This document shows positions 1 through 12,671 of a DNA stretch of 64,000 nt, piece after piece (position 1 is the stretch's first letter; every line of letters begins with the position of its first letter). The notes under the pieces were generated by a model that was not told the origin of the DNA, ran no database searches, and saw only the letters and a list, made by a program, of their open reading frames with translations. This DNA comes from Punica granatum (taxonomy: Eukaryota; Streptophyta; Magnoliopsida; Myrtales; Lythraceae). Location of the stretch: positions 992,001 through 1,056,000 of the forward strand of contig NC_045133.1 in NCBI RefSeq assembly GCF_007655135.1. Direction: 5' to 3'. The translations under genes and the position numbers were made by a program.

Positions 1-2163
1 TGTTGGGATTGCTTGACCAGCACCGGCTTATAAGATGCCGAAACGCTGCAGGGCATTCTGGAGGCAATGGTGGCCTTGCATCCTGCAACAAATAGAGAAC
101 AATTAATACAGTTGAGTTCTTTCAACTAGATGAATAATTACAATAATCACCAAACTTTCTTGAAGATTCTCACTAACATCACCACCCGAAGTTCTTCTCC
201 ATCGTAAAAATGCATTCCGGCCCCATACCATTGCTCGGCACCAGAAGGGTCGTAAAGTAGGACTCAGATTAAGTACCTTTTGACAAACTGCAAAAGCAGC
301 CTGCTCGGGAGTCATATCATCAAATGGAGTCAAAGCCGTCAGGAGCTCCCATAGAACTATCCCGAAGCTGTAGACATCAACTTTCTTTGTGTGGTGCTTC
401 TCCTTGATCATCTCTGGGGCCATCCAACGATATGTGCTGGTGAACCCCTTGGCACTCTTGCATTGTGATTCCAAGCATGATATCCCGAAATCCGCTACCT
501 TCACACACATATCTTCCCCGAGAAGAAGGTTCTCTGACTTGAGGTCCCGGTGAAGGATTCCTTGAGAGTGAAGGTACTGCATCCCGTGAGCGATGTCGAG
601 GGCTAGCTTTAGAACAAGGTTGAGGGGGACTGAGTAGGGCTCTTGCTGGTGGAGGAATTTCCTCAATGAGCCCCCCGACATGTATTCCATTATGATGCAG
701 AACACTGGAGGTTTCTTGCAAGCTGCAACAAACTGCACGAAACAGAGTCGATGGATCATTTAGATCACATTTTCTTAGAAGTTCCCCAGACAAAAGTTTC
801 AATAAGTGAGAGCAATAGATTACAATTCTCTGTAGTGAAAACCTGAATCATCATAATAACCCAAAGAGGCCCAATTACTTCCATCCTTGGACCATCAGGT
901 CAGATCAAATTTTCAGTTCTATGTCAACTCCATGGGTAGAGGTTCCTTTAAAAGACTCAGAGGGTCAGCCAGAAAACCAATGTATCCAGGAATATGGATA
1001 TTCTAAGAAGCATTTTACTGAATATATATTATTCTCGTCAATGCTTGTCTTTCCAACTTATATGGTGTAAAGCCATGTTAGGCATTGATGAATAAAAAGA
1101 GAATCGAATCACAACAAAAGTTCAGATAATAAGTTTCTCTTCATTAACATACCCAATGGCAAATATGACGCCGATAGTAAACTACTCGACATTCTACATT
1201 TATCAACTGCTAGAGAACCTACTGAAACAAAGAGGAAGTCCAACTGCAAGTCAAAGAATTCTCGTAGAACAATCGCGATTGTTACCACTTTGTGCCATTA
1301 TATGAAGCGGCAGCTTCTTTCTTAAGAAATGAAAATGACCATAACAGGCCAGAAACCTCCCAACAGATATTGACCGATGAGAGGAACAATAAGGCCTAGA
1401 TTCCCTCCTTGAGGGGGACATCACCATATTTACATGCAACGCAGCATTCGTTGGAGTTGCTCAAAAAGAGCAATTCTCCTTCACTTTCCCATCAGTACTT
1501 AGATATTCTTACATATACAATTTAGTCCGTACACTCTTTCACTCAGTTTCGCCCCTTAGGTCAGAAACATCCCGAAGCGAACCGTTGCTTCACTATAAGG
1601 ACTTTCTACTTTGTAATAATGTAATCACTACAGATTGCTTATTTGCACAGAGTAACAAAATTTGCCAATCTAATTATCGGACTCGCCTATCCGCGAACAC
1701 ACAGAAACAGACGGTTCAAAGAACAGAACATGACTGGCAAGATCAAGCTTTTGCAATACAATCCTATGAAACAACCATTAGCAAGAACAGAGAAAGGACT
1801 CACAGTGATGATGTTGGGATGTTCCAACCTAAAAAGCAGGGCAACCTCAGAGGTGAACTGCTTCTCCAACAGAGCAGCCAAATCCTCGTCCTCTTCAGGC
1901 TGACAGACAATCTTAATAGCCACATCCCTCTGCTTATAAATACCCCCGTAAATCCGGCTGTGGCGTCCCGACGCGAACTTGTTTCCTATGAACAGCTCCG
2001 ACATGTCGGCGCTCCATTCCTCTTCCCCCTCGCCTTTTATCTCTGCGCCGGAGGACACCAAGTACTTGGACCAGGAAACCGCCCTCTTGTACTCCCCGAG
2101 CGAGAGCCGCCTCTCGGACCTCGCATTGTTCGAAATCTGCTTGAAAAACTGGAAATTCTTCAT
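1..2163 (-). CDS. HT1-like Raf-type protein kinase (3' end beyond window)
   Basis: Serine/threonine(/tyrosine) kinase of the plant Raf-like MAPKKK C group, closest in my memory to 'HT1-like' proteins; HT1 itself is a cytosolic kinase in stomatal CO2 signalling. Exons on the minus strand are 1804-2163, 277-732 and 1-82, joined at GT-AG sites in phase 0; the last exon runs off the window. The visible 299 residues begin MKNFQFFKQ and hold a nucleotide loop near 60-74, VAIK lysine K84, HRDLKSEN with catalytic D183, DFG 201-203 and APE 225-227. The last visible residues (RCWSSNPN) are kinase subdomain XI. The glycine loop reads KFASGRHSRIYGG, not GxGxxG, which is normal for this subfamily. A telo-box-like AACCCTAA lies just upstream of the start. 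Identity to a kinase is certain; the exact Arabidopsis counterpart is not. Confidence 0.93.
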
Positions 2164-2780
2164 GTGGGTTAGGGTTAAGTTGCAGCAATACCATCAATCA
2201 AAGCCGGGACCTCCTCCGCCCCCGTCGGCCCAATGCCGGTGCAATCGCAGCACCGGCCGAGACCCTTTTGATCAAAGAACCAGAGATTGTTCTATCAGAG
2301 GTCGATCTCCTCCGCGTCCCGCTACATCTGGGACTTCTCTTGAATTGCTTCGCTAAAATGGCCGAGGTTATAAATGGCAAGGATAATGCCAAAACTGCAG
2401 GGAGGAATCTGCTTCAGGGGCACAAAAGCTTCGGTTTTGACTGGAAAGGCGTGCGCTTTGAGCTGAATCTCAGATCAAGAGGACAGAATAAGACAAGAAA
2501 AGCAACGGAACTAACGAAGGCCCGCCATTGTTGAGTAACGAAGGTGCAGGGAGGGGCATTGGGTCGAGCTGGTGAATGAATCTGAAGCTAAGGCCATGGC
2601 GGAAAAGAAAGAAGGAAAGAAGGCTGAGATTTTTTGGTGGGGGGTGAGACTGAGATGGGCTGGTGCGGTGGTGGTTGGGTTTGGAGTTTCGTTAATGGCG
2701 GAGGGAGAAGATGTGCAGGAGATGGGTATGCCGGTATCTCATCACTGTGAACTCTGTCATTCATTCATTTAGAAGAGCTC

Positions 2781-2804
2781 CCTCTCTCTCTCTCTCTCTC
2801 TCTC
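2781..2804. repeat. (CT)n microsatellite upstream of HT1-like kinase
   Basis: About 12 CT units (GA on the kinase's sense strand) some 620 bp upstream of its start codon, probably in its promoter or 5' leader. Such tracts are common in plant 5' regions. Confidence 0.9.
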
Positions 2805-5800
2805 GCGTGTCTGTGAGCAGAGAAGTATACAAATATTCAATTCCATAACACTCATAACGTGCGAAGATCCGCTTCTGAGGAGACAAACGGGTCATGCGAC
2901 AGTGACCCTTACCCGTCAATCTTCCACAACAGCCCCTCCCTCTCCCCATGTAATCACCCATAATGCCATTGCCTTCTGGCCTACACTATATGTCCCAAGG
3001 GAAGTGAATGCTCGAGTGTTGGGACCCAGATCACGCGGCATACGTAACAACGGAGCTACTGCATCGATATGTACTCGTTGGGTCGATCCCTTGTAGGATT
3101 ATACCACGGGCAACCCCATAAGAGCAGTCTCCTGAGTCGCTTGCACTGTTTTCATTAAGCAAGTCATAATGGTTGCACGTGCCGAGTCACAGGGCTCAAG
3201 TCCTCGACAAGAACACCTAATTAAGCCAAAATAGTCGGTTGTAAGTATCTTCTTCTTGCAATGTGTTACTATGAAAGAATCAAGAGAAGGGACGAGAATG
3301 AGATAAACGCGTGCAATGCATTTTACTAAAAAATATTCTAGAACAAGTTTTACCTTTTGAGGAGATGCCTAATCTAGCAACCATTGGTACAGTCTTTGTG
3401 GTACATAGTATGTACTCTAGAGACACTTGAGTTGAGTCAGTCACCTAAATTAGCCTTGAATAGGCCAAAAGATAACGTGTATGGTCTTTTGACGAGGATG
3501 AAGAGTTTCTTTCTTCTTTTTTTTTTTTTCCTCGCATGAATGGATGAGCATACTCGAATATATGTATTTTGATTTGTTGTGTGGATGTTTTTGCAAGGGG
3601 CTAGGGATTTTTGGGGTTGGAATTGTGTTTTAAGGATTTAAATGTGGGGATGAATCTGTACACTTTTGAGGTTTGACGAGAAAACCTATCAACGCAAAAC
3701 GAAAGGCGGTTGCATTACCATGTGTTTTTGTTTGCAGGTCTTTTTGGGTCGAGACAAAAGCTATCTCAGACATGTGAACCTTTCCTCTCTGTTTTTTTTT
3801 TTTTACCCCCCATTTTCCTTCAATCCTTTTTCTTTATTTCCCACTTTTAATACAGTTTTGTGATGATGAGGAAAATTCTAATATAATTTTGTATTATCGT
3901 GACACGTTTAATATTTTAATTTAAATATTTAATATTTTAGTTAAAGTATTTAGTATTTTTTTATTTGTGATGGATTATACAAAATAATAAGCACTTCAAT
4001 CGTAATACTAAATACTTAATTAAAATTAAAAGTAAAAAAATACTTATATTAATTTCGATTATTAAAAATATTAAACACTTGAACTGAAATACTAAATACT
4101 TGAATTTAAAGTATTTATCCTTTTAATCTTTTTTATTTTATTTAATTTTTTTAACTCACAATTGGGATCGATTGATTACTGATATCAAAATAAAAAAATA
4201 TAGAAAAGCGGATGAGACAGAGAGACGAATGGTTGGCAACTTGACAAGTGAAGGGGCAACTCGGTAATTTAGGGGGGGTGAAAGGCAGTTGGCAGGACAG
4301 GAGTGGAAGGCACGTGGGGCCCCAAGCCCACAGGGAAACGTCCGTGGGTTTGTCGGACAGACCGTATGGTCCTCTTCCGTATACGGTTATCTCCTTTTCT
4401 TCACTTCCCTTAAAAAAAAGAAAAAAAAGAAAAAGCAAATTACTGTCAGTGAGTCATCAATTCCGCAAACCCCCTCCCCCAACCCCCAAATTTGTGTTAA
4501 TTAATTATTAATTTTTTAATTACAAAGAAAAAATATGTACTTAATAAACGAAAATAAAATGAGAAATTCATGGATAAAGATAGTTCTATTACTGAGAATC
4601 GAACTTTCAATCTCTTAGTTCACTAGCGCGGTACATGCCGAACATTTGCTTTCTCAAAATTATTACTCTTTTATTTATTATTGACGATGTTGAGATTAAT
4701 TTGCTTGCATGGTTGTCATCTTTAAACATGAGACTACTTCTAAAGAGTTTTGCATCTTTCCACTACATGGTAGAATTTGTACATATGAAACTGAATGTGC
4801 TTCAATGATAAATTGTGACAACTTCACTTGCAATGTAAGAATTGAAAATCCATTGAAAATATCTCCTCAGGTCAATCACAATTTTAAATGTGAGTATCTC
4901 AATCAATAAGTTGGAAATGCATACTATCTCACTTAAAAAAAAAAAAAGAATAGCACACATGGACCCCAGTTTAGCAGCCATCACTGTACATTGTGATTGA
5001 TTCTAGATTTAGTTAGTATTTTGTGCCAAGATCAATAGGTTTGGAATACATACCAACTCACTTGAAAAAAATAAAAATAAAAATAATAGCACACATAGAT
5101 CACAGTTTAGCAGCCGTCACTATACATTGTGATGTGATTATAGATATACTTAGTATTTTGTGTCTAAGAAATTGCTGGTGAAAATGAAAATTATGTCGTG
5201 GCAAGACCCGCGTGGCTGAATGTGCCACCCGGCTGCTAGAGGAGGCGCAATGGTGTTAGCAGCGGGTGTGGCTTGATTTAGCTTTAACTTCCCCGGAAGC
5301 ACGTTATCCATTATTTTATTAATTAATTAATTAAAATGGAATTAATATATATACATATATGTAAATATAACTAGCTCTTTTAATGATTGACGAAAGAAAT
5401 CCATAATAGTATATATAATTACTTGATATGTTTCAGTCTATCACATCTCCTTTTATAAAGATTTTAGGTAGATTAATTGTTTTTCCGAGCTCTGTAATAT
5501 ATTTTCTTTGACATTTTTTTCTTGTATCTGTTTTTATCATCAATGGACATTCATTGACTTTCAGAAAAAAAGAAGAAGAAAAGAATTCATAATAATTGCA
5601 GTCAGAGATCAAAGTAATCAATCATTCTTTTGGTGATACATAAACTCAACTTGCCACTTCATTTTCTCAACATAATTACGAATGATTGTATACTACCTAA
5701 TTTTCCTCTAATTATTATGAGAAAATAAAGTATAACGGTTTATAACGTTGGTTTTTGTGATAATTGAGTTATCTTTTTATATGCAATGTAGAAGTCACAA

Positions 5801-7468
5801 CACGACCGAAAGCCAAAAATGATGGATAAAATTTGTTATTACACATGGTCGATCGCTCGTGTTAGCTTAATGCATAATTTTTTTCCCCGAAAAAGGAAAT
5901 TTTGAACAATTTTTCCAGATTAATTAATTAATTTTTCCCTATAAAATAAAAGGCGATTGGAACAACTGCGGAAAAAAAAAGAATATAATCAGAAACATGC
6001 ACATGCATTGTGCGTCGGGCAGAGTGCCACGTGTCATCTCGATCAGCACTATCGAGGAATCCCTCGATCGCGCCAAAATTCCGGTACACCCATCAAGTAT
6101 ACAATTATTTCTCCTCATCACTTAGTCCGACCCCTCGGTTTTTTATTTATTTATTTAATCTTTTCGGGAGAATCAGCAAATCTGAATTGTTTCTCTATCC
6201 ACTACATAAGAGTTTTGAAAAGCTGGAAATAATAACAAATAATTATGAAAAAAAAAGAGAGAGGGAAAAAGGATTTGCCAACTTGTCTAAATCTCTAACA
6301 CCTAATCGTTGGGTAGTATTATTATTACATGACGACATAAATCAAACGATATCCCCACTTGACAATTAGCGATCTTTACTTATATCATTGAAAAACATAT
6401 TTAGGGGAGACATCTCTTTCGAAAATGACATTAGTCTCTTCCTTACAAGATTTACATTATTACGTTGAAATATGATTTTTCGAATGTTGAGCATATTAGA
6501 TAGAGATAGGATATCATATAATACAATTCGATATAGGTCGCAACTATAACTGCCCTGATGAGATCACTGAGATCGATCCTCTTTCCTACTAGGTCCATCG
6601 TGGCTCGACTCCTGTGGGTGCGATATGCGAGTGCGAATATTTTATCATCATCCAATCCAAGGCCAAGGGGGATGAATTTGCAAAATTAAGGGACGTAGGG
6701 GAGGGTGAGATGGGAGTACGATAGTTTCTTTTGTCAGGTAGCCCAACCCAAATGCTGAAGTCCACGTGAACCTTTCTTCGTGTTCTAATCTAACATAGAC
6801 ACTGCTTTCTGCACAGAGAGACAATCTCATGGGCGGTCGGTTTTCCGTTGGAAGTGATCAACTTGTTCACTACCTGACAGTTGATACACTTGGGCAATGG
6901 GCCAATGGCCTCTAGAATCTTCAGCCCATAATTATTTTATTTTTACCCAAAAAATATCCCCCCTTCCCAATTTTTTTTTTTTAAAAAGAATCATATATTT
7001 TGTTCACAATAAATCAGTATTTTACACTTCAAGAAATTTTTCCGTCCATTTCTCGGACGATATCTTGAATTCTGTTAGTCGTAGCGGAAATCGGTATTTG
7101 ATCCGACGGAATAGAATACTCATGAAAAAGTCCAGAAAAAGGGACATGTAAAATTTTCCTCGTACGTACTTCAGGATTCAACATAGAGTTTGTAACTTTT
7201 CCGGTCAGTTCTGGTCAGCAACATTAGAATTGACATGAATCACGGCAGATCTTATTGCTACTAAACATATTTGACTCCCCAAACATTATCCAAACCATTC
7301 GGCTTTATTACACCGTATAGTAAAGTAAATGAACTGTTGCACTTATTGTTTACGCTATCTCTGCACTATACATTGTATGATAACGTTGAATATACGATGA
7401 GCGAGAGAAAAAGAAGACGTATCTATCGTAAGGAACTAAAGTGCCAAAGTTTTAAGGGTTTGACAGGA
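2805..7468. other. Gene-free intergenic stretch
   Basis: No coding exon with a recognisable domain or splice pattern was found on either strand. The DNA is AT-rich with T- and A-tracts. Positions 3890-4130 form a low-complexity AT block in which 'tatttagtatt' and its complement recur, so it can fold back on itself. A tandem duplication lies at 4902-5170. The short open frames here have no domain features and I regard them as chance. Confidence 0.7.
4902..5170. repeat. Diverged tandem duplication, ~130-bp unit x2
   Basis: Unit 1 (about 4902-5030) and unit 2 (about 5031-5170) share 'tagcacacat', 'cagtttagcagcc', 'tcact.tacattgtgat' and 'ttagtattttgtg' in the same order, with point differences and a variable A-rich run. 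Function unknown. Confidence 0.85.
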
Positions 7469-9897
7469 TCAAGCAATGTCGGGGGTAAAGAGGACATAAC
7501 CGGAGATTAAGGAACTGATGGCAAAGGCGATGAATGCAAGGAAGGACATGCTGACGGAGGCGCTGGCCATTTCGGTGAATTTGTCTTTCCCCCAGTTTGA
7601 CTGCCAATCATCAACCCGGGTGGCCGCTGAAGACGAGGCCGATATTAGAAGGTATGCGAGTATCTGCAGTTCATTGAGAGTGAACCAGAGTTTCAATCAC
7701 AGAACTAAACTTTTATTTTGTTCACACAGAAGTGAACCAGAAAAGAGGTGGTGGCATTAGTAAGTTCAATCTCTTCCAAAAATTCTCCATGATAGCAGAT
7801 GAACACTGAACACTTGCTTCCTAACATTCCACTGGGCAAAGCGATGATAAAAGAAATATCAGAAAGACACAATTTTTTGAGGAATTTCGGGAATACTTAC
7901 GATCTTAGTCGCACTTAGAAGAGGATCCAAAATTCCAAACTTGATTTTGTTTCACCAAAAAAAAAAAAGAAAAAAAGAAAAAAAGAAGAAGGATCTACAA
8001 AATAGATAATGGTTTTTTAAGGATCCATTTGAAACTAAACACGGAGCTCTCAGCAGGCAATATGGCAACGGGCAGATTGAAATAACAAATTCACCGATGA
8101 CTCGGAGTACTTCAATCACTAAAACACTGTTGAGAAGCTAATTGTATAACATGCATATTTAAGCCATATAAATGAAAATTTGAGTCCAGTCAAACTACGC
8201 TCGTCATGACTTGAGTATTCAGCAAAGCATTTTAGATGAATAAACGCATCACAAAAGACAGAAATTAGACACCAAAATCAAGGTACTTGCCTGATCCATG
8301 AAGAAATTGAAGTGGCTATGGAAATGGTGGAGTATGATAGGCTTCCCATTCATCAAATAGTAGGCCAGATCACAGGCTTGAAACCCAGAGTATACGAAAG
8401 CGATAACATTTACAGCTACACAATACCTGCCATTGCAATCATCAGATTCATTTCATTTGAGGTGACGATAAATTGGAAGAAAGAGAACGGAGAATCAGAC
8501 AAATGCGACCATGGCAGTAATAGCCACACTTCACACTCAGATAAGATTCTCTCAAGTTCAAGATGTCCCCAGGAATCTTTCGGGAAAGAGGCCCACAATC
8601 GTTCTCTCATAGCAAAATGGAGTGACGGTATGGTAATCAAAGGTGACATAAACTGAAAGACGGCTTCAAAGCAAAATGATACCAGCAATATTGAAAACAT
8701 TACGATACTAAACCCGAGAACAGCATCTGTCAGAATCCGCTAGAAGCTGATTTTGGCTGCAGAAAGAGAGAAATCTTGAATACTCATCAAACTAAACTCT
8801 AAACAGGAAGGAGATCCATCAGTTTCTGTCATTATTTGTACCGACTCTATACGGTCTAGTTCAAATTTTTCTTTCAAGGCCGTCATCGAATTATAGTATT
8901 CAAACTAGGTGTTGAATGTGATTTCCGCATAAGATTTCCCAATCCCTTTGATAATTCTCGTAGGAGATCGAACAACTTATCAGCAATTTATACTCGAGGT
9001 ACAGATATTCCAGAATGGATCGGCATAGCACCAAATGTTCTGGTCATTGAGACACCAAATGTTCTTGACATTCAGACAGAGCTTCATTCAGCTAACTTTA
9101 TACAATAATAAGACATCAAATGCTCTTGTTGATCTGGTCGTTTCCCACGACAGCAAAGTCCGGAACTTTAAATCCAAATCAGAGCTTCTGGCGATGCTAT
9201 TCTAATAAATAAAGCTTCCGAATTTCTCAACACATACAGACAAAATAGAAAAGGAAGTTTCCACATAAAAGCAACAATCAACGGATCACGCAAATATATG
9301 TGTGCGCGCATATATATATATATAGTAAAAAAGTGTGCAAATTCAGACGAGAACAATTGCTGACCTATATTCCTTGTAGCGATCAAAGGAATCGCCGCTC
9401 CAGCCTTGAGTTTTGTCTGCCGCCATGACCGAAAAAGCGATTAAGCAGAGGATGAACTCGCAAACCCTAAAACCCAGCGCCACCATCAGCAGGGACTCCT
9501 TGCTCCTGGGCCTCCTGAGCACCGCAGCCACCGGAGCAGCCCGCCGATCCTGCGACTTCGTCAAGGGAGGCATCCCCTCCTGCCTGACCGCCCTGCTGAG
9601 GACGGTCACCGGCGGGGGGGCCTTGGCTGAGAAGTTAGCATCCCCGTGAGTCCTCCAGCCGTCGGGAGACGGCGAGGGGGACGGGATCAGCGAGCACTGG
9701 GTGTAGCTGTCGACGGTGGGGGGCTTGGAGCCAGGCTTCTCAGGGGAGGCAGCAGGAGAGGCATAAGGAGGGGTATCAGGGGGGTCGCCGAGCTCGGAGC
9801 GGAGCGGGGAGTGGAAGCGGAGGGGTGAATGAGGAGACTCGGGGTGAGCGGCCGCCACCGCCGACGAGTTGGAGTCTCGGGAGGAAGTTTTTTTCAT
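7469..9897 (-). CDS. CASPL4A: CASP-like protein 4A (CASPL4A)
   Basis: Four-transmembrane MARVEL-like protein of the CASPARIAN STRIP MEMBRANE DOMAIN PROTEIN family, expected at the plasma membrane as a scaffold. Exons on the minus strand are 9365-9897, 8291-8426 and 7469-7663, giving 864 bp and 287 aa. The N-terminal 130 residues are Ser/Pro-rich and cytosolic, typical of subgroup 4A. Membrane segments lie near 137-160, 180-200, 217-240 and 256-282. The family's conserved arginine of TM1 (R144, in LGFRVCEF) and aspartate of TM3 (D222, in FFMDQ) are both present. Intron 2 starts GC, not GT (GCAAGT), so it is a GC-AG intron; using it keeps phase and the conserved join MDQ-ILAYLL. A purine/T-rich run near 7955-7995 lies inside that intron. 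Confidence 0.93.
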
Positions 9898-10003
9898 GGC
9901 TGCTGATGGGTTCGATTGGGCGGTTGATTGCCATTTTTAATCTCTCTTTGGATCGAATCGGAGAGGTAAAGTGATGAAGTGGGTCTGTGTTCCGCTTTGG
10001 GAT

Positions 10004-10022
10004 AGAGAGAGAGAGAGAGAGA
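10004..10022. repeat. (GA)n microsatellite upstream of CASPL4A
   Basis: Short GA run about 110 bp upstream of the CASPL4A start, reading as CT in the sense direction, so probably in its 5' leader or core promoter. Confidence 0.85.
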
Positions 10023-11099
10023 AAGTAAAAAGAAAAGTATATGTTATTTGCTCCGTGGAGGGAACGAAGAGGGTCGGGCCCACTAAGTCTATGTTACGAG
10101 AAAGTCATGTATGCAACGGGCGGGTGGGTATCGAACCTAACCACCACGCAGCCAATGAGTTGAGTTACGAGTGTTCATGGATGTCGGTAACTCCTAGTCT
10201 TCTTACCTCCCGAGACTAAGATGTCGTTAGCTCGGTTTGAGTAGCCATCTGGAGCGTTGCACCCGAATTCTTCATGATGTAACACATTCTTTAAAAAAAG
10301 AAAAAGACTAGTTCATACTTTTTGGAGGGAAAGTATCCGGCATCGCTATACATCAAACTTCGGTAACGGATTTTACTTCGGGATTAAGTCCCACTGATTT
10401 CAAAAGAAGTCATCTAAGAATGGAATGGAAACTTTGTCAAGAAGTAGAGGCCTCTGCTTTCTTTTTTTTTTCTTTTTCTGCGAGCTGACATAGAAAAAAA
10501 AAAGCAGAAAATGCCACTCGGGCCTGCCTCCCACCTTCTGCTTTTGCTTATCAGAACCTGTCTCTGTTACAAACATATTCATATTACCTACGAAAGCAAC
10601 AAGAAAAGGATCTCTCTGTCCCTGTCACTACTCCGACAACAGTCCCGTTGTAAAAGACATGAAAATCAAAATCCGACTCAAAAGAAGAGCGTCAACTCTA
10701 AACCTTGTTGTGAGCGTGACTGCATGTGAATGCAATCTTGCACAATGATCTCAAGGAGTTACTTGATGCACCTTGAAGCCAATATGAAAATGTCGTGCTT
10801 TGCTCCTCCAGCTCACATGCAAATGAATAATAGCATACCATATTTGGTCTCTCATTTCATTAATCAGATGGGAGAACGATAATATGTAATTGTGCACTAG
10901 TGTTCTTTTGTTCAAGGTTATCCATCTGGTAGCTTTTCATCGTGGAGAACACAAACGGCGCCACAGGCACATCAGGGAGGGGAAGCACGATGACTACAGA
11001 TGCACAAAAATTCTCAAATCTCTCACAGTATGAGGTTAGATGTACAACAAAAGCAGCAGCAGCAGCAGCAGCATGTCGAGTGAAGATACAACTAGCAGT
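10023..11099. other. Gene-free interval between CASPL4A and SIS3
   Basis: It contains the CASPL4A upstream region and the 3' flank of the SIS3-like gene, with a T-rich run at 10459-10475 and an (AGC)7-type microsatellite at about 11050-11072, just past the SIS3 stop and probably in its 3' UTR. No further gene is visible. Confidence 0.7.
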
Positions 11100-12636
11100 T
11101 CACGATAGTTGACCTGACATGTGGTGCTGGTGGGGGCTACTTGGATCTGGATGCACGCTTCCGTTCTCTGCAAATTCCAAAGAAGAGTCTGTCCCTGTGC
11201 TGGCATTCTCAGTCCGAATGGGGCAGAGCAGGCCTTGCAATCTCAATAAGTAGCTCTGGCTTGACGGCTGGGCCGCGACGTATTGAGTGGTGGTCGTCGT
11301 CACCACTGTGGTGGGAGAGCGATCTGATTCGGGACGGAGGTTAGATAAGGCACTCAGGTCGAGGTTCGGGAAGACTGAGCAACGGCACCTAGGGCACTTG
11401 ACGTTCAGGCGAAGCCACTCATCGATGCACTCCACATGGAAATTGTGTGCACAGGGTAGCCCACGGACCTGTGCCCACGACTCATAAGATATCATGCCCT
11501 AGAAAAAGATAGATAAACTGACCAACCCAATAAGACCATGGACCAGAAGGCTTCCAGTCAAGTCGTATGCTCAGAACTGTTCTGGGATTTGAAATGCTCT
11601 GGACCAGCATTGGACCCATCAAAATGGGTGGTCTTCCAGAAGCTGATCATCTGGAATGGTCCAACCATTCCAAGCAAAATATAGAAAAACATCGCATGAG
11701 GGCGTGATTGATCTTCCTTCACGAAGATGGAACAATAGTACATTGCCTAACCAAATGCATCTAACCTATTATATTGGATAAATTTGTGAAAGATGCTCTT
11801 AATCATGCAATGGCATCATGATCCATTAAATGGTCCAAACGTGGTTGACCCAGCGAACCCTTTTGAATGCCTAGGTTTTAAAACATCACCAGGTATCAAG
11901 ATACAGATGGCATACAGGAATAGGATTTTAAAGATGGAAAATACTTTAGGAAAGTATGTGACTAATTTTCAGTCTGCGGGGAAGAAAGAAATTCTTACCT
12001 CATTTCCGACGTGGAACTCCTCCAGGCAGATGGGACATTCACTGCAATCAATGGGGACAGCTTTAAGCCTGAACTTTGGGAGTTCTTGAATCAGGGCCTC
12101 CACAGCTTCTCTCTGCCCGAAACAGGATATAAACAGTAAACTCAGCCGTTGATATGTTAAACCATTACCGCATTACATATCAGATGAAAGGAAAAGTTGT
12201 GCTCCTTGATTCAAAGGTCAAAAAAAGTATGATTTTCAGTTCAACAATATGAATGGAAATTTCAATTGCCACGTATAGATCCCAAAAAAATAAGTTTTTT
12301 ATTCTAGATTCATCATATATTTGATTATTCAACTTGCGAAGCTCAAAGTTAGTTTTATAGTTCTTTGTCCATGATTTCAGCTACATTTATGAGATATTCA
12401 CTTTCATTCCATTGACAGAAACCGAAAAATTCGTCTCACCTGGGTAGGAGTGAGATAAAGACCAGGATGATAAGTGGCAGCATCTTGCCCCATGCCTCTC
12501 ATCTCTTGACCGGCCGCTTCAAATGCCCAGTCTGGGACTCGAATCATGTCAACCAAAACCTGCAATGAAACAGGAGCAAGACTTGATGTTTAGAACATAA
12601 AAGAAAGACCAAATTGCTGGAGGGTGAAAGCTGAAT

Positions 12637-12671
<35 letters not shown>

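Noticed and set aside
9413..9828. Plus-strand frames opposite CASPL4A exon 1
   Set aside because: Antisense shadows of a clear coding exon with high GC.
10110..10180. tRNA-like 'gtatcgaacc' segment
   Set aside because: No cloverleaf pairing around it.
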